Program-made: the position numbers and the translations under genes
From: Nymphaea colorata
Lineage: Eukaryota > Streptophyta > Magnoliopsida > Nymphaeales > Nymphaeaceae
Direction: 5' to 3'
Assembly: GCF_008831285.2 (NCBI RefSeq)
Contig: NC_045147.1
Span: 17,152,854-17,216,853, forward strand
DNA length: 64,000 nt
Part shown: one piece after another, positions 26,006 to 38,389 of the stretch
How the letters are laid out: the number at the start of each line of letters is the position of its first letter
How positions within the stretch are numbered: position 1 is the stretch's first letter
Notes under the pieces: generated by a model
The model's database searches: none
What the model was told of the DNA's origin: nothing
Seen by the model: the letters and a program-made list of their open reading frames with translations, nothing else

Positions 26006-27678
26006 TTTTGAGTTTGGAGCCAATGAAGCCATCCAACATAATCCCATCCATTTAGCCCCTACAAAGTGGTCGAACTAATGTCGCGAATCGAATTAATAGA
26101 AAAAACGATGTGGTACATAAACCGGACCAGTTACTAATCTTGGTTGTATTTCATTTTTTCATTAATGTTTATCAATTTTAACATAGTTCAACTGATTAAA
26201 CTGATCGCTTTTCAATTTTTCGGATTTCACTTAGAATTTTCCGATGAAAAATCCATTCTGGTTTATTTGATTTAGTTGATTTTCTTAATATTTTTTTATT
26301 ATAAATACTGCAACTTAAAACCATTTTTTTAATAGCAACCCTTGACTAATCAGATCCCATGTAATTTGTTATGGCTTACCCTTTGTCTAAAAATAACGAC
26401 TACCCCAGTAGTAATGCTCACCTTTGAAGGAAAACATGAAGACAAAAGAAAAGTTAAAATAAAATAAAATCAAATCATAGTAAACAAGTTCGCTTTCCTT
26501 TTCTCCTGCTAACACACACAAAAAAGGGGTCAAGGTTTCATTCGATTGAAGGCATATGCACTCGGTTTTGCCGTAAAGCCCTTCAACCGAAAGAGTTTGG
26601 TCTTAGTAGCCGAATGCTCAAATACATGCCTTCTGTTACAAGGAGGAAGCATTGGAAAGACATTCCTTTGTGAGAAAGGAAAGGAAAGGAATTAAAACTC
26701 TGACTGAAAAACAAGCATCTTTTGCACCGGACAGTCTAAGTTCTATGTTTATGGTAGCTAGCACATAACTTGCATATCTAAAGTCGACGAGTTCAGAACA
26801 CTAAAGAAACATGGGGCTTCCCTCCTTTTGTCGAGAGGTAGAGTAAGGGATCTGCTCACATCCAAAGTCGCTAAATTCAAGTATATGGTTTTCATGTTTT
26901 AAGATTTGTTAAGTCACACGAGATGATTGTTATCTCCTTTTCAATAGCATAATTGGAGAGAGTTTAATGATTATCTCTACCCCCCTGTAGGAAAATAAAT
27001 AAGGAAATAGAAAGTAATCTGCTGCCAATGATAAACTGTTTTAAATGGAGTTAGAATATGGCTTTGAAGATAGAGTCGCACATAATCTCCAGATCAAGCA
27101 ATCTGTTGGCAACACCATCAGAACAGCGACTCTACTGCATAGGCATCCAAAAACATCTTTGAAAAAGGGGAAAATAGAGTGAACTGCTTGTCTCCAATCA
27201 TCGTTTTGAACTCTCTTTCAAGAAAAAGAAAATCATAAAAACGTCAAACTGGCGAGATTTCACTCTTCTCAACAGTTCCTGATACAAACATAAAAAAGGA
27301 CATGAAACAATACAAGTTCATGCGTATAGTAGCCCTGGATAATCTCAACTAGGATTCATCATGTAACATGAGTTGGGATGAGTTCGTCTTCCTCTCTCCA
27401 CGTTTGCACTGCCAACGTAGGTCTAGAAATAGGAAGTTTTGCCCTTCCCATTTAAATGGGCCCAAAGACGACCTGACAGGCACAAATCATCCGCAGATTC
27501 TGCACACTGTTGAAAATTGTTTCGGCCAATTGCTTCATTATCAAAATAACTCCACCTCCAGTTCAAATTGATGCCTCAGCAAACATGATAGAAACAGAAA
27601 TATACACCAACTTGACTAAAATATTCTAATGAACATTGCTGCAAACCTCTGATGTTCACCAAAACAGGAGGAAGAACT

Positions 27679-30600
27679 TTATGACCGACAACACATGTTG
27701 CTCTTGGCAGGGATCTCTTGTGCTGGGCCAGGAATGACAATCTTCTTTCCTGTGAGCGAGGTTGGGTTTCCATTTGTCTGATCTTCTCCACCAGCCAAGC
27801 TTTTCTTATTGACAATGTTGAAAATCTCGGTCAGCACAGTTAAGAAGGCGGGCTCGACATTAGTTGCATTTAATGCAGATGTCTCCAGAAAGAATAGGCC
27901 TTCTTTCTGTGCAAATTCTTTCGCATCTTCTGCAGGAACAACTCTCTGATCTTCAAGATCAGATTTGTTGCCAATCAACATGATGACAATGTTCTTGTCA
28001 GCATGGCTTCTCAGTTCTTCTAGCCACCTTGGAATGTGGTCAAAAGTTTGGCGTTTGGTTATGTCATAAACCAACATGGCCCCGACAGCACCTCTATAAT
28101 ATGCACTTGTCACCGCCCGGTATCTGCCACCAGAAGGGAAGTAAGCTACCAAAGATGTACCATATTTCAGACAGAAAGTTGCATCATATTTCAAATAAAT
28201 TCATCGATGATGAAATTTCATGGTTAAAAGTGCAGCCGTGTAACTAAATTATGCACCATAGTTTTCTAAACCAAAGTGAAACTATAATACCGCAAGTTGC
28301 TACAGTGACTAACCGTTCATTAAATAGTTACGAGAAAAGGAACAAAAAAATCTTTACAGACCACAAAAGTTCACGCTTTTTTATTGTAAATGAAGATCAC
28401 CATGTATTTACTTTGCAGACCAAAAGTTAAGATTAAACTTGGAAGGTATCCTGATGAGTGATGACATTGTTACTTTACCATTTTTGCATTATGGTAATAA
28501 GCTGGAAAGCAAAAAAAGAGTAATTATGCCCCTTTAGGGTAATAACAGAGTGATTCCAATTTTTGAATAAAATTTCATGAAAAAGTACATGGTTATCTAT
28601 GAAAAAAACACCAAACACATAGAAGCAAAATATTTTTCGTTTTGAGATGTGTTTTAAGGTCTATATTGATCACTAATTAACATTAATAGATTCTATTAAA
28701 ATATATTTGGAATTTGTTATCAGAAAACCAAAATATATGAATTTGCTAATGGTTACTACTGCACAAGTCTCAACACATAAGCAGCAACTGTAAACCACCC
28801 AATTTTCATAATTACTATAATGTGGTTGCAATATTAGTTTTCACATACCATTATGCCTTTCCTGGGAAAGCAAAAAGGTGTCTAAAGTAGTCTTATGGAC
28901 ATTACTCTTGAAGATAAAACAGAGTTTGTGGGGAAATATAAACTAGATGGTACTGTGGCATGTTTCAGTAAAGTGAATGCATAATATGTAATAGTCATAA
29001 AAACCAATGAATTAAGAATCAAGAATTAGGAAAAGCAGAGAAAAAGAAATAAAAACTTAAACCAAAATAAATCAGTCCATGCAGTGCAAAAATAAGCTTA
29101 ATACACAACAATTTAGCATGTGCTAAAATGAAATATGGTAGCACGTAATGAACTACATGCTACATGAGGGAAAGCATGAAGAATAATGAATAAAGAGTAT
29201 ACGAGAAGAGAAACCCTAGAGAGGAGTTTACAATAATTGATCATCTAATCCCATAGCAAAGAAGATTCCCAACTACATATCCAAGACTAACCTTATGGAT
29301 ATCTGGATCTGTAGTATCAACATGGTTACCCAATGTTAGAATAGTGGATCCAGATCCAAATTATATAGATCTGGATAAGGCGCATCATGAGGATCATGCT
29401 AGCCATGCGTATAAAGTTGCCAAACAAAGTATCGGGAAGAATCATGGGGGTCCATCCATTAAGATAGAGGTTACCAAGATGAGAAGCACACACTGTGGCG
29501 ATGAGGATAGAAATAATCAGGGGAAAAGAAAAGAAAATAATTTGTAACAATCACCGTTATTCATGTAACAGCACACCAAAAATCAAGAGGACAATATCGT
29601 CACCTTCCATTGTGTAATCTCATACCACTTGTTCCTTAACATGTACGATGATGTATCCTGATGCTTGACATAAATCTTTGCTGTTTTCTTTCTTAGTCAA
29701 TCACGGTATATCAGATCTGTTCAAAACATGATTAAGTATAAAAAAAAATTGTAAATCTACCCACTGAAAGTGCTTGGACGAGCTGGGATGTTTTCCCTTG
29801 ACTAACTTGTTATGTTTCAAACATATGTACCCCCTTAGGAGATCATTTTCCCATTTGTCCTCCAAGCTGATAAGACATGGGTGCCCATGAAACAAGGGCC
29901 CCAAAAATGAAAAACAGAACAAAATGTGTATTGTATGAAAGTTCTAATTCCTAAAAAGTAAATACGCATATACAAGCCACATTCTCTGAGAGTAAGAACC
30001 ATTATAATGAAACCTTAAAAATGACATAACATTTGCAGATTAAAATTACAAAACTTTCTAAAGGCAATACTGCCTTTACATCATACAAACCAGAGACTGA
30101 GTCTCTACAGATTACTTATGGAAATGTGTGTGTGTTATCATTCAATATCACAGTTCAACTCAAGTATGGATACTGGATTTCATTAAGAGGTCATGATCGA
30201 CGACGGACCTACAGGATCAAGGAGTACATAATGTGAAGCAGCTATAACCTGAAACCGACTAAAAAAATGTCGTTCAGATATGATTCCAGGATATACCTGA
30301 AAGGACTTTTACTTCAATGTACCAAAGATTTTGAAGGAATGAAAAACTGAATAGGGTAAGAAGGGATAGAGGGTGAAACCATGGTTCCCAAGATAATAGT
30401 AAAAATACTAGTACATAATGACCGTAAAACTGCTAGTGAGGCATGCTCCCTTATTTTTTCCAGAAAGTAGAGAACTGCTAGTGAGGTATGCTCCCTTATT
30501 TTTTCCAGAAAGTAGAGAACATAAAACTGTATGCAAAATGGTTTTAAGTATTTTAGGCCATCGCCTGTTTTCAATGGCTTGGGAACAGTCCCATAAATTA

Positions 30601-32365
30601 AGATTTTGAAAAGATTAATGGCCATGTGTATCAGAACCTCTTCTTACATTGTCTCCTAGTTCTTAGCAACTAGGAATTTAAGAGGTGGATTAGCATCGAG
30701 TTGGTTTTGGGTTAATTCAAGTTAGTCTGGGAGTCATAAAGAACACTCTGACCTGAATACAAACATGAGAAATCGTTGTTCCATTCGGAAGAATACATAT
30801 TAACAATATTAAGTTATTAACTTTGAAAACAAATTGGAAATAGTTCCATAGTAAAGGTTCTGAGAAAGATTGATGGTTACATATACCTAACAGAATATAG
30901 TTACACACTTAAATTATGTTTTAGAGGCGCATTGTGTTGTTTTTCTTCATAGTTACATTATGCAACAAAACCTATAATATGATTTAATTGCTATACCCAA
31001 TACAAATCTCATCGATTGATATCCCTATTCTACGTTCAATTCTTTCTCATGAAAAAGTCTCCAATTCCCGTTCGGCTTCAGTAACATCCTTCCCTTCTCA
31101 TATTGCTTAAGATGCCGCCACGAAGAATTTATATCACCAGAAAGATTATACAGCTAGAAGTTAACAACAATCATATCCTTCGTAATTTCTTAGATATTCC
31201 ACAAAAACATGGTTACAACCTAGAAGGCAAAAGATTCCTGATCTAGGACAAGAAACTTGTCTCTCTTGTAACTTTTTTTTTCAGCAATCCGGGTTATCAG
31301 TGTTTTTCAAAATTAAGAAATAACTAAGGGCACTCTTCTTTAGTTCTTTTAAATTTGGCTCCATAACCCCACAGCTTACAAGCTTCACATACTACGGTAG
31401 CTAAAGGTTTCAATTGTGTATTTTGAATCTGTCGAGACAAACCTGTTCATATCAGACTGATGAAGAACCGTGCACTAGGAAGCAAAATTGTAAACAGCAG
31501 TGTATAAGATGCAGATCATCCTTCAACAGGAATACCACAACTTTCACGGTGAAAAAACACATTAAAGCAAAAAAAAAACGACAAAGGATGGATAAAACGA
31601 TATAGCTTCAACGGATTTAGACGGTAAAAAACAGCGTCGATTCCCGACCATCCGGGAAAATTTTTTAATTCGTCAATGCTATGCAAGCATGATCTCTTGC
31701 GGTTCAGCTAATTACTCCACCAATCTATTTCTCGTAACACTAGACTTATGGTTTCAGCAACTTTCAATAGAGAAGCAGCAATCCAGCAGAAAAAGAAAAT
31801 GTTTTTCTATTCAGAACACGCGGGAAAGTACGAGATGCAGCAGAGCACCGTAAACAGAATGCGAGCAACAGTTCTTTCGCAACCTCAACTCACATGACCG
31901 CGAAAACATAGCTCGACGATCTGCCTACCCCATTTTTTTCAGGCATAACTGTGAAATGGATGCCACATCATCATCACCCAAGCAAGAGAAAACAGTATAA
32001 GAAGCGCGATCCAATACAACATACTCCGAGAGGAACACAGACGAAAGGCAGACCCAAGCTCCATTCTGACACTTTTCCGCTCAAATAAAAACAAGATAAA
32101 TAAGAAGAAGCAAGGACAGGAAGAAGGCGAGCTACCTCTCCTGGCCAGCTGTGTCCCAGATTTGGGCCTTGACGCTCTTGTGCTGGATGACGAGCGTCCT
32201 GGTCTGGAACTCGACGCCGATGGTGGACTTGGAGTCGAGGCTGAACTCGTTTCGGGCGAAGCGGGCAAGGATCTGGGACTTTCCGACCGCTGAGTCGCCA
32301 ATAAGCACGATCTTGAACACATAGTCGATCTTCTGGCTGGTATCCCCATACCCACCTCCCGCCAT
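27679..32365 (-). CDS. RABA4: RABA4-type (Rab11/Ypt31-like) small GTPase
   Basis: Rab GTPase of the plant RABA group (Rab11-like), which directs post-Golgi and trans-Golgi-network traffic to the plasma membrane, including polarised growth for RABA4. Two exons, 32365-32136 and 28123-27679, give 224 residues. They are split inside WDTAGQER, the usual RABA intron site. Start MAGGGYG at 32365 fits RABA4; an in-frame ATG lies nine bases further upstream. Motifs: P-loop GDSAVGKS, switch I STIGVEF, switch [26 protein letters not shown] for guanine binding, ETSAL, and a C-terminal CCRS double-cysteine prenylation motif. The single intron is 4.0 kb, unusually long for this window. Upstream on the minus strand a CTT-rich and CT-rich leader (32400-32530) looks like 5' UTR. 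No breaks. Confidence 0.93.
28124..32135 (-). other. 4-kb intron of the RABA4 gene
   Basis: AT-rich. It contains the 45-bp tandem duplication at 30429-30519 and an inverted pair GATCCAGATC / GATCTGGAT near 29346-29379. No nested gene or recognisable transposon protein was seen. Confidence 0.6.
30429..30519. repeat. Tandem duplication, 45-bp unit, two copies
   Basis: ACTGCTAGTGAGGCATGCTC at 30429 recurs at 30474 with one difference by eye (GGCATG versus GGTATG); the copies run on through TTATTTTTTCCAGAAAGTAG. Near-identity suggests a recent event. It lies within the RABA4 intron. Confidence 0.9.
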
Positions 32366-32375
32366 CTCCCTCACA

Positions 32376-34019
32376 CGTCCTCAGTGGTCGAAGTCCAACC
32401 AGAAGACTACGGAAGAAGAAGAGGAGGAAGAAGAAGAAGAAGAAGGGGAGGGTGAAGAGGATGGTTCTGTTGTTTGAGTTGGGTTGGGTGGCCCGAAAAA
32501 GAAGGGCCTGAGATCTAGAGAGAGAGAAACGTAGGTTGGAATCAAAGCGCGGTCGCAGGAGAGGGTCGGTTGTTAGACGGAGTGAGATTTAAGAAACAAA
32601 AGCATGGAAGGAACGCCTGCCCTTCAGCTTCGCTCGCTGCCTCTCTCTGTCCGCCTCGCCGAGGGTGCACTTGCAATAATTGCACACACGATCACAAAAT
32701 CGGTGATGTAAGAAACATCTAAAATTGTTAGGTACGAAGAACAAATTGTCACACATAAACTGCACAAATTCCAGGAATATCAAAACAAAAACAACGAAGT
32801 TATAACCTGCTAATTTTGTGATTAATAAGATCTTCTTTCCTTTTTTTTTTTTTTATTTCTTCCAAAACCTTATGTATTTTACATTCTCATGCTTCTGCGA
32901 AATACTTAACAAGAAGCTTCATTGAAAAAATTTAAAACTCTTTCATTAAACATGTGAACAGCTGAGGTGGTTGGAACTTGGAACCCGTGTTCCACCCAGT
33001 ATTTGTCTTTTTATAAAAAAGTTATTTCCTGAATTTCACTTTTACCCTTATGGCCATGGGAGAGATCTTTTGGCTTACCATGAAAGATGTTCTTGTCCTT
33101 CTCTCACTGTCTAGGCCTAACATATAACCTGTTCTGAGAATTTAACGTGTTGTGTTTTTAACAATATCAAAATTCCAATCGGAAAAAAGAAACTAACGCC
33201 ATTTTGGCTTTGGCTGTCTTTCACAAATCTGAGTGGGGCTCCACGTTGAATACTAGTCAATGCCAAAACCTTTATATATATATATATTTCTGGCACTATC
33301 TATATTCTCGTAGATGTATTTCTTGAAAAATGAGCATGAGACGTGACTAGAGAGTGGGGATGGTAGAGGCAGGCAAACTATGATAATCTGCTAAGTAGTG
33401 GCAAACATTTATATGTGAACATATATGGTCAATAACAGCTATGTCCGCCTGACTAGAGAGTTAGTTTATTTGACAGCTTCAAGTTTGGAAGAAGGTGATA
33501 TCTTCTTCTGTTCTTCATGAGGGTGATGAAAATCTCTAGTGAATTGTAGTTTCTCGATTGGTTTCTAAACCATCTTTGAGGGACTGGCCAAGTTTTAATT
33601 TGGGGACAACGGAAGCTTCCGGTGAAAATAGGAATCCATTTTATTAAACAAAAAATGAGATATGTTTTTCAAATCCTTTTCAAAATGATTACGTTACCAA
33701 AAGATAATTGACTGGGATCCCAGCCAACTTGTCATGTAACACATTCTTTATATCCCCTCTCTAACATACTGCAAACTTTCACTATGACAATTGTAATTTA
33801 CTAAGATGGCTCTGCATATGCAAAAGATACCTACTTGTGGTACCTTTGATGGCTTTGTTCAGTTCATCTTTTCAAGCGTCATTGTTGGCTTGTATGACAA
33901 TTATGTGCTCGTTGGTGTTAATCTTACCTAGACATTTGTTCAAAACTCAGTTCTCATAAAATACTCTCCCTTCTTTCGACCAAGAAGAGACTCTGAACCT
34001 GTATTCTCCATTGTTGCTT
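32376..34019. other. Upstream region of RABA4 and intergenic sequence
   Basis: A GAA-rich tract at about 32404-32445 and a GA-rich tract at 32515-32530 lie close to the RABA4 start. Further right is AT-rich sequence with no recognised gene. Confidence 0.5.
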
Positions 34020-34750
34020 TTAATCAATCCTGCAATACGGCTCAAACCTTCTCCATGCTAAGATGCAATGTGGATGTTGTAGCCTACTCCTTTTCGAAAG
34101 CTCTAATCTGTTGACATGATACCTTGGCATAGCTAGATTTTCACTCTTTGATTGTCCATTTTGTTTTGATTTACTTTCTTGTATTGTTCTATGCAACATT
34201 CTCAAAATCTAAAACAATAGGCACCAACTATTTATTCCTAATCATGTTTCACCTTGTTCCTCAACTGCCATACGAACCCGATAACCATATGAAAAGTTGT
34301 TTTCCATATGCTCGCTCACAGTTTCCTTTTGAATTCTTTCTAAACCACCAAATGAAACCTTGCTTAATGGCGTGTTGTCGAGGAATCTTTTGATTGAATT
34401 TAGCAGCAATAAATTATCATAACATTTTAGACTTCGAGCATCCAAAAAAGAGGTGGCTTTCATCCTTCTCATCGGTGTGGCAGAGGTAACACCTTGAAGC
34501 TACCTGCACTCCTAACTTTTTGAGTCTGGTATCAGTCATGGTTCTGCCATGACTCCCAATGTAAACCGTCCAGATTGCCCTTGAGAAACCATTTTTTGCC
34601 CAAAAGTGCTAACTCCACTTTTCAATTTTCTTATGCAACCTGATAGCCTCCCAAATCCTTTTCCGAGTGATGGGGCGAGGGTGTTGATTAGCCCAGACGA
34701 CCTGATTATCCACCACAACGAGCATCGTAGTATCAAGCCTCCATCTTTTC
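34020..34750 (-). mobile_element. LINE ORF2 C-terminal fragment with RVT zinc-binding domain
   Basis: One minus-strand frame around 34600-34430 reads KNGFSRAIWTVYIGSHGRT, then DTRLKKLGVQVASRCYLCH, then TDEKDESHLFFGCSKSKM. The CxLCH...ESHLFFGC pattern is the zf-RVT domain that closes ORF2 of plant L1-type LINEs. Upstream in the same direction is VVWANQHPRPITRKRIWEA, matching the preceding VWxxxxxGxFTVKSAW-like region. Several stops interrupt the flanking parts and no catalytic YxDD core is present, so this is an old truncated copy. Confidence 0.7.
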
Positions 34751-36223
34751 ACTGCCCAGTGGAAGCTTGAAATTCAGATTCAACAATTAGTAAAACTGAA
34801 AAAAGGGGATGGGTTTAATTATAATTAGTTCAACTTACAACTTCTTTGGTCTTGGAAACTACAAGTAGAAGGAAGCCAAAGCATCATAGTCACAATGAGC
34901 AATTTGCAGAGACGAATGCAGCAGAAACCTTCCCCAATCACTTACCCGGCCGGTAGTAGCTGGCTGATTGTGGTATTAATACAGTAACACACTCAAAGAT
35001 CCTGCCAATACAAAAGTGTACCCGACTTTGTCCCAGCTGCAAAGTGGTGCCAGATTCATGAGGTTTGGGCCAGAAATCCGAGCGTAGCAGTAATTGCCAA
35101 AGACAGTTGCGAACAGCGGCGGAGCCAACATGCAAGCAGGAGTCACGAAATAAGACGGTGATCACTAGAGTCGTAACGAAATGTGATAATTCTCTCCATC
35201 AAATTGCTACATCAGTAAGGCCACTTGACAAAAACCAAAGTAATTCCAACATTCAAGCACTTATAAAATAAATCTAGGGCAGAGTATTAACTAGATCAAG
35301 TTTACTCCATCAAATGCACATATCTTTTCCGGGCCTCATTCATTCATCTAATTTTCGTTCTACATAAACTTATAAAAACTCAAGTTCATTGGACCTGCAT
35401 ACAATGCCAACACGAGGGAACACGGACAAAGATCGAATGTCTGATATTCTGCCCTCAAATTCTTGCTCAAAATTCTGCTTAATTTGACGAAGGGTAAACA
35501 TTTTTCATATCTCTCCATCCCAAAGTTCCTCAAGGGTTTTGTATGGCCCAGCAGAAGATAGAAAATGAGAGCAACCCCGAGTTTAGTTTGAGGAAGAGAG
35601 CGAATGACATCTAGTTCTTCTCCAGCCAGCTGCCAATCAAAAATATAAAGATTTTTCTTCATCCTCTCCTTTCTGTAGCTCTTCACCACCAACCTCACGT
35701 CTTGCTGGACTCCCCACCTCGAACAAACCTGCAAGGACACCGTCCTACATATTACCACAGATGGAGAATATTGGGATATATAAGGATTTAGGATATTGGT
35801 TTCTTTCTGTAGCAAATCGAAGCATCCATGTAATTGGATTATTTCAGTTTGGCCTATTACATTCTTATGATTATTGGTTGATTTGACCATCAAGATAGCA
35901 CAGTCCATCACTATGTCAACGTCGATATAGGTTCAGAAGCATTATTATATATGATTACCTTAGCCACAGTCTTTTCTGTGGCTTGAGCAGTCTCCTTGAG
36001 GACTGGGTTTTCCAGAACTGCATTTGTACCCCACAGATTGTTCCCATGTGCTCCCCGTGGAGACCAAGCAGTAATGTGGATGCCCTTGCTTGCACAGAAC
36101 TCCCTCAACTTCGCCTGTTGCCACAGTGGATGCGTCTCCACCTGTTGATAAGCTTTCGCACCTTCGGATTCGTTTGTCCGAACTGCTGGGGTTAGGCCCC
36201 CAGTCTTTTATTACAAAGGACAG

Positions 36224-36285
<62 letters not shown>
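36224..36285. repeat. Compound (TA)n(GA)n microsatellite
   Basis: About 13 TA units run straight into about 17 GA units. It lies between exons 3 and 2 of the aldo-keto reductase pseudogene. Confidence 0.95.
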
Positions 36286-36289
<4 letters not shown>

Positions 36290-36799
36290 ATTGGTAAAAA
36301 AACGGACACTTAGGTTAGGGATAAAAATCAGACCATTTTTTTGTTAAAAAAACTACTTTAAATAAAATATAATCACATTAATATTTTTATCAACCATTTT
36401 GATACAAATCATATTTTGATTCAAGTTGTTTTAATGAAAAATGTTGAGTTTTTTATTTTGGCTTTTTAACTTGTCCCCTTTCAAAATTTTTTGTTATTGG
36501 AGGCCCATTTAAGTGGTGTGGGAAGCACATGGTTCAAGAAACGATTCATCTTATATGTGTTCCTGCCCATCCCCAAATGGATATGATACCTTCCTTACCG
36601 AAAAACATTAAGTTGCTCACATGAATGATGAATAAGAAGAGAGAGCAAATAACTAGATATTTGATATAAAATCACTAAGATTGATTGATTGTGTTTTTGC
36701 TGGTGTTAGCACCCAAGCGTTCATGCATCGTTTAGCATATTACCAGTAAAAGCCGATACCAGGGAAACGCTCTTTTGTGGGGGATTAAAAAAAAGAGAG

Positions 36800-36832
36800 A
36801 AGAAGAAGAAGAAGAAGAAGAAGATCAGCAGC
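36800..36832. repeat. (GAA)n microsatellite at the broken end of an exon
   Basis: GAA-type trinucleotides in a purine tract that replaces the expected 3' part of aldo-keto reductase exon 2. Confidence 0.85.
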
Positions 36833-38389
36833 AAACGCCCAGCTTCTTGCATGTGAAGTTGCTCACGCCAATGGACTTGGCGAGGCCGAGCCTTTGGCAC
36901 TCCTCCTTGGCCGCCGATGTCCATTGGCGGCACCTCCTGGCTCTTGTAATCAAACGTCGCCTCTCTCAATCCCACTGAGAAATGGATTCAGTAAAGATCC
37001 AGATATTCTTGCTGCAATTTCTTGAAACCGACCAATTTTGAGAAGGGAGAACTACAGATGGTCTAACCGTGCATAGATAAAGAAAAACAAAAGATTGCCA
37101 CCCTTTGCCGTTTTATGACAATTCTGTACTCCAACTGCAGGAACGGAGGCAGAAATTTTATGATGAGGAAAGATAATACTTCAAATTGTTACTTTTAAAG
37201 GGTAACCAATATGTAGAGAATTAAATATATACTATGTAATAATATATAAACCAATAAACAATTTTTGGCATTGTTTAAATGAGTTAATAAACAATACGGA
37301 TACTGTGTAAAACCCTCCAAAGTCATACTCTTATATCTTCAAGGTTTTGTCTTGCTTCTTCGGAGTTGTGAATCGATGGTACATCCATTGAGCCAGAAAT
37401 TCAAGTAAGGGCAAAACACAAAAAGAAATTAACACTTGAGGTACTCATATAATTAATGTATGAAAATGTGTTCTCTTATATGGAAATTTCTGAAAAATTG
37501 AGGTGTCGTGCAAGAAAATGTAGGTAACCTCATCTAGGCCACTGGGTAGGAGACAAAAACCGGATTTATTAAAATTACTTACTAAATTGTATTTTTAAAA
37601 ATCTAACATTATAAGAGACAAAAACCAGATTCATTAAAATTAATTATCAAAATAAAGTCTTTACAGTCTAACCTCATAGATATGATATTAAGGGCGATTT
37701 CGTTAAAAAAACACATATTATGCTAGTCATTCTCTTACTTAAATAATGTTTTCTTAATAAAAAAATCAACATCTCTTATAACAAGGAAAGATCGACCCAG
37801 AGAAAAATTGGCGAGCCAAATGATCACCACATAAAAGAAGGAAAAAGTGTGCCTATGGCGGCAATGAACCAATTGAAGACCAAGGCGGAGAGAATCAGAC
37901 CAGATCTAGGTGAATTATAGTTTATAAGTCGAGGAGAGGGAGACAGAAGCGCTTGGAAGAAGAAGAAGATGGTGGAGGCCAATAGGCCGTAGGAGCAAGC
38001 AGAGAAGAAAAACTGAAAACAAGGAAACTTTTTCAGGGCTATCCAATGCTGCCCAACAAGACTTACGCAAGTCATTCGGAGGGCAGGGAGGACTCCTTCA
38101 GTTCAGGGTAAGCATCAGCAGCCCACAGCTTGGAGGTGACAAAGAATTGCTCCCTGCTGCCAACCAGACCTTGCTCGAACGCGTCCTTGATGGCTTTGCC
38201 GATTGGCTTTTCGGATCCATAGACCGCCGCGGAATCAAAGTGGCGGAATCCGGCCTCCATGGCGTCGAGAACAGCCCTGTACACCACCTCAGGTGGGGGA
38301 ACTGGTACCACGGCGGTGCCCAGGTCAATCAATGGCATCTTAAAGCCAGAGTTCAGCGTCACCTCTGGGATGCGGCCGTTCTCCATTCC

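Larger units (their letters stand above)
24900..27678. other. Intergenic region with a LINE remnant and a GC-rich palindromic patch
   Basis: No gene recognised besides the LINE fragment at about 25400-25620 and the GC-rich patch at 25918-26005. From 26100 to 27300 the sequence is AT-rich with no family-like ORF. The last few hundred bases should include the RABA4 3' UTR. Confidence 0.5.
35505..38386 (-). pseudogene. Aldo-keto reductase (AKR4-type, codeinone reductase / deoxymugineic acid synthase-like) pseudogene
   Basis: Four decayed exons keep the family's order. Exon 1, 38386-38067: MENGRIPEVTLNSGFKMP, HFDSAAVYGSE, FFVTSKLWAADAYPEL. Exon 2, about 37020-36838: EYLDLY, VGLREATFDYKSQEVPPMDI, CQRLGLAKSIGVSNFTCKKL. 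Exon 3, 36141-35959: THPLWQQAKLREFCASKGIH, ITAWSPRGAHGNN. Exon 4, 35728-35505: VKSYRKERMKKNLYIFDWQL, ending AGPYKTLEELWDGEI. Breaks visible: a frame change between YPEL and VLPALR near 38085; an in-frame TGA at 36988-36990 where LIHWP is expected; a frame change near 36900 before KEECQRL; loss of the exon 2 end at a (GAA)n tract (36800-36832); and a frame change near 35560 before the C-terminus. Catalytic Asp and Tyr of HFDSAAVYG are kept. Family members are NADPH-dependent oxidoreductases of varied substrates, so the parent's substrate cannot be named. Confidence 0.85.
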
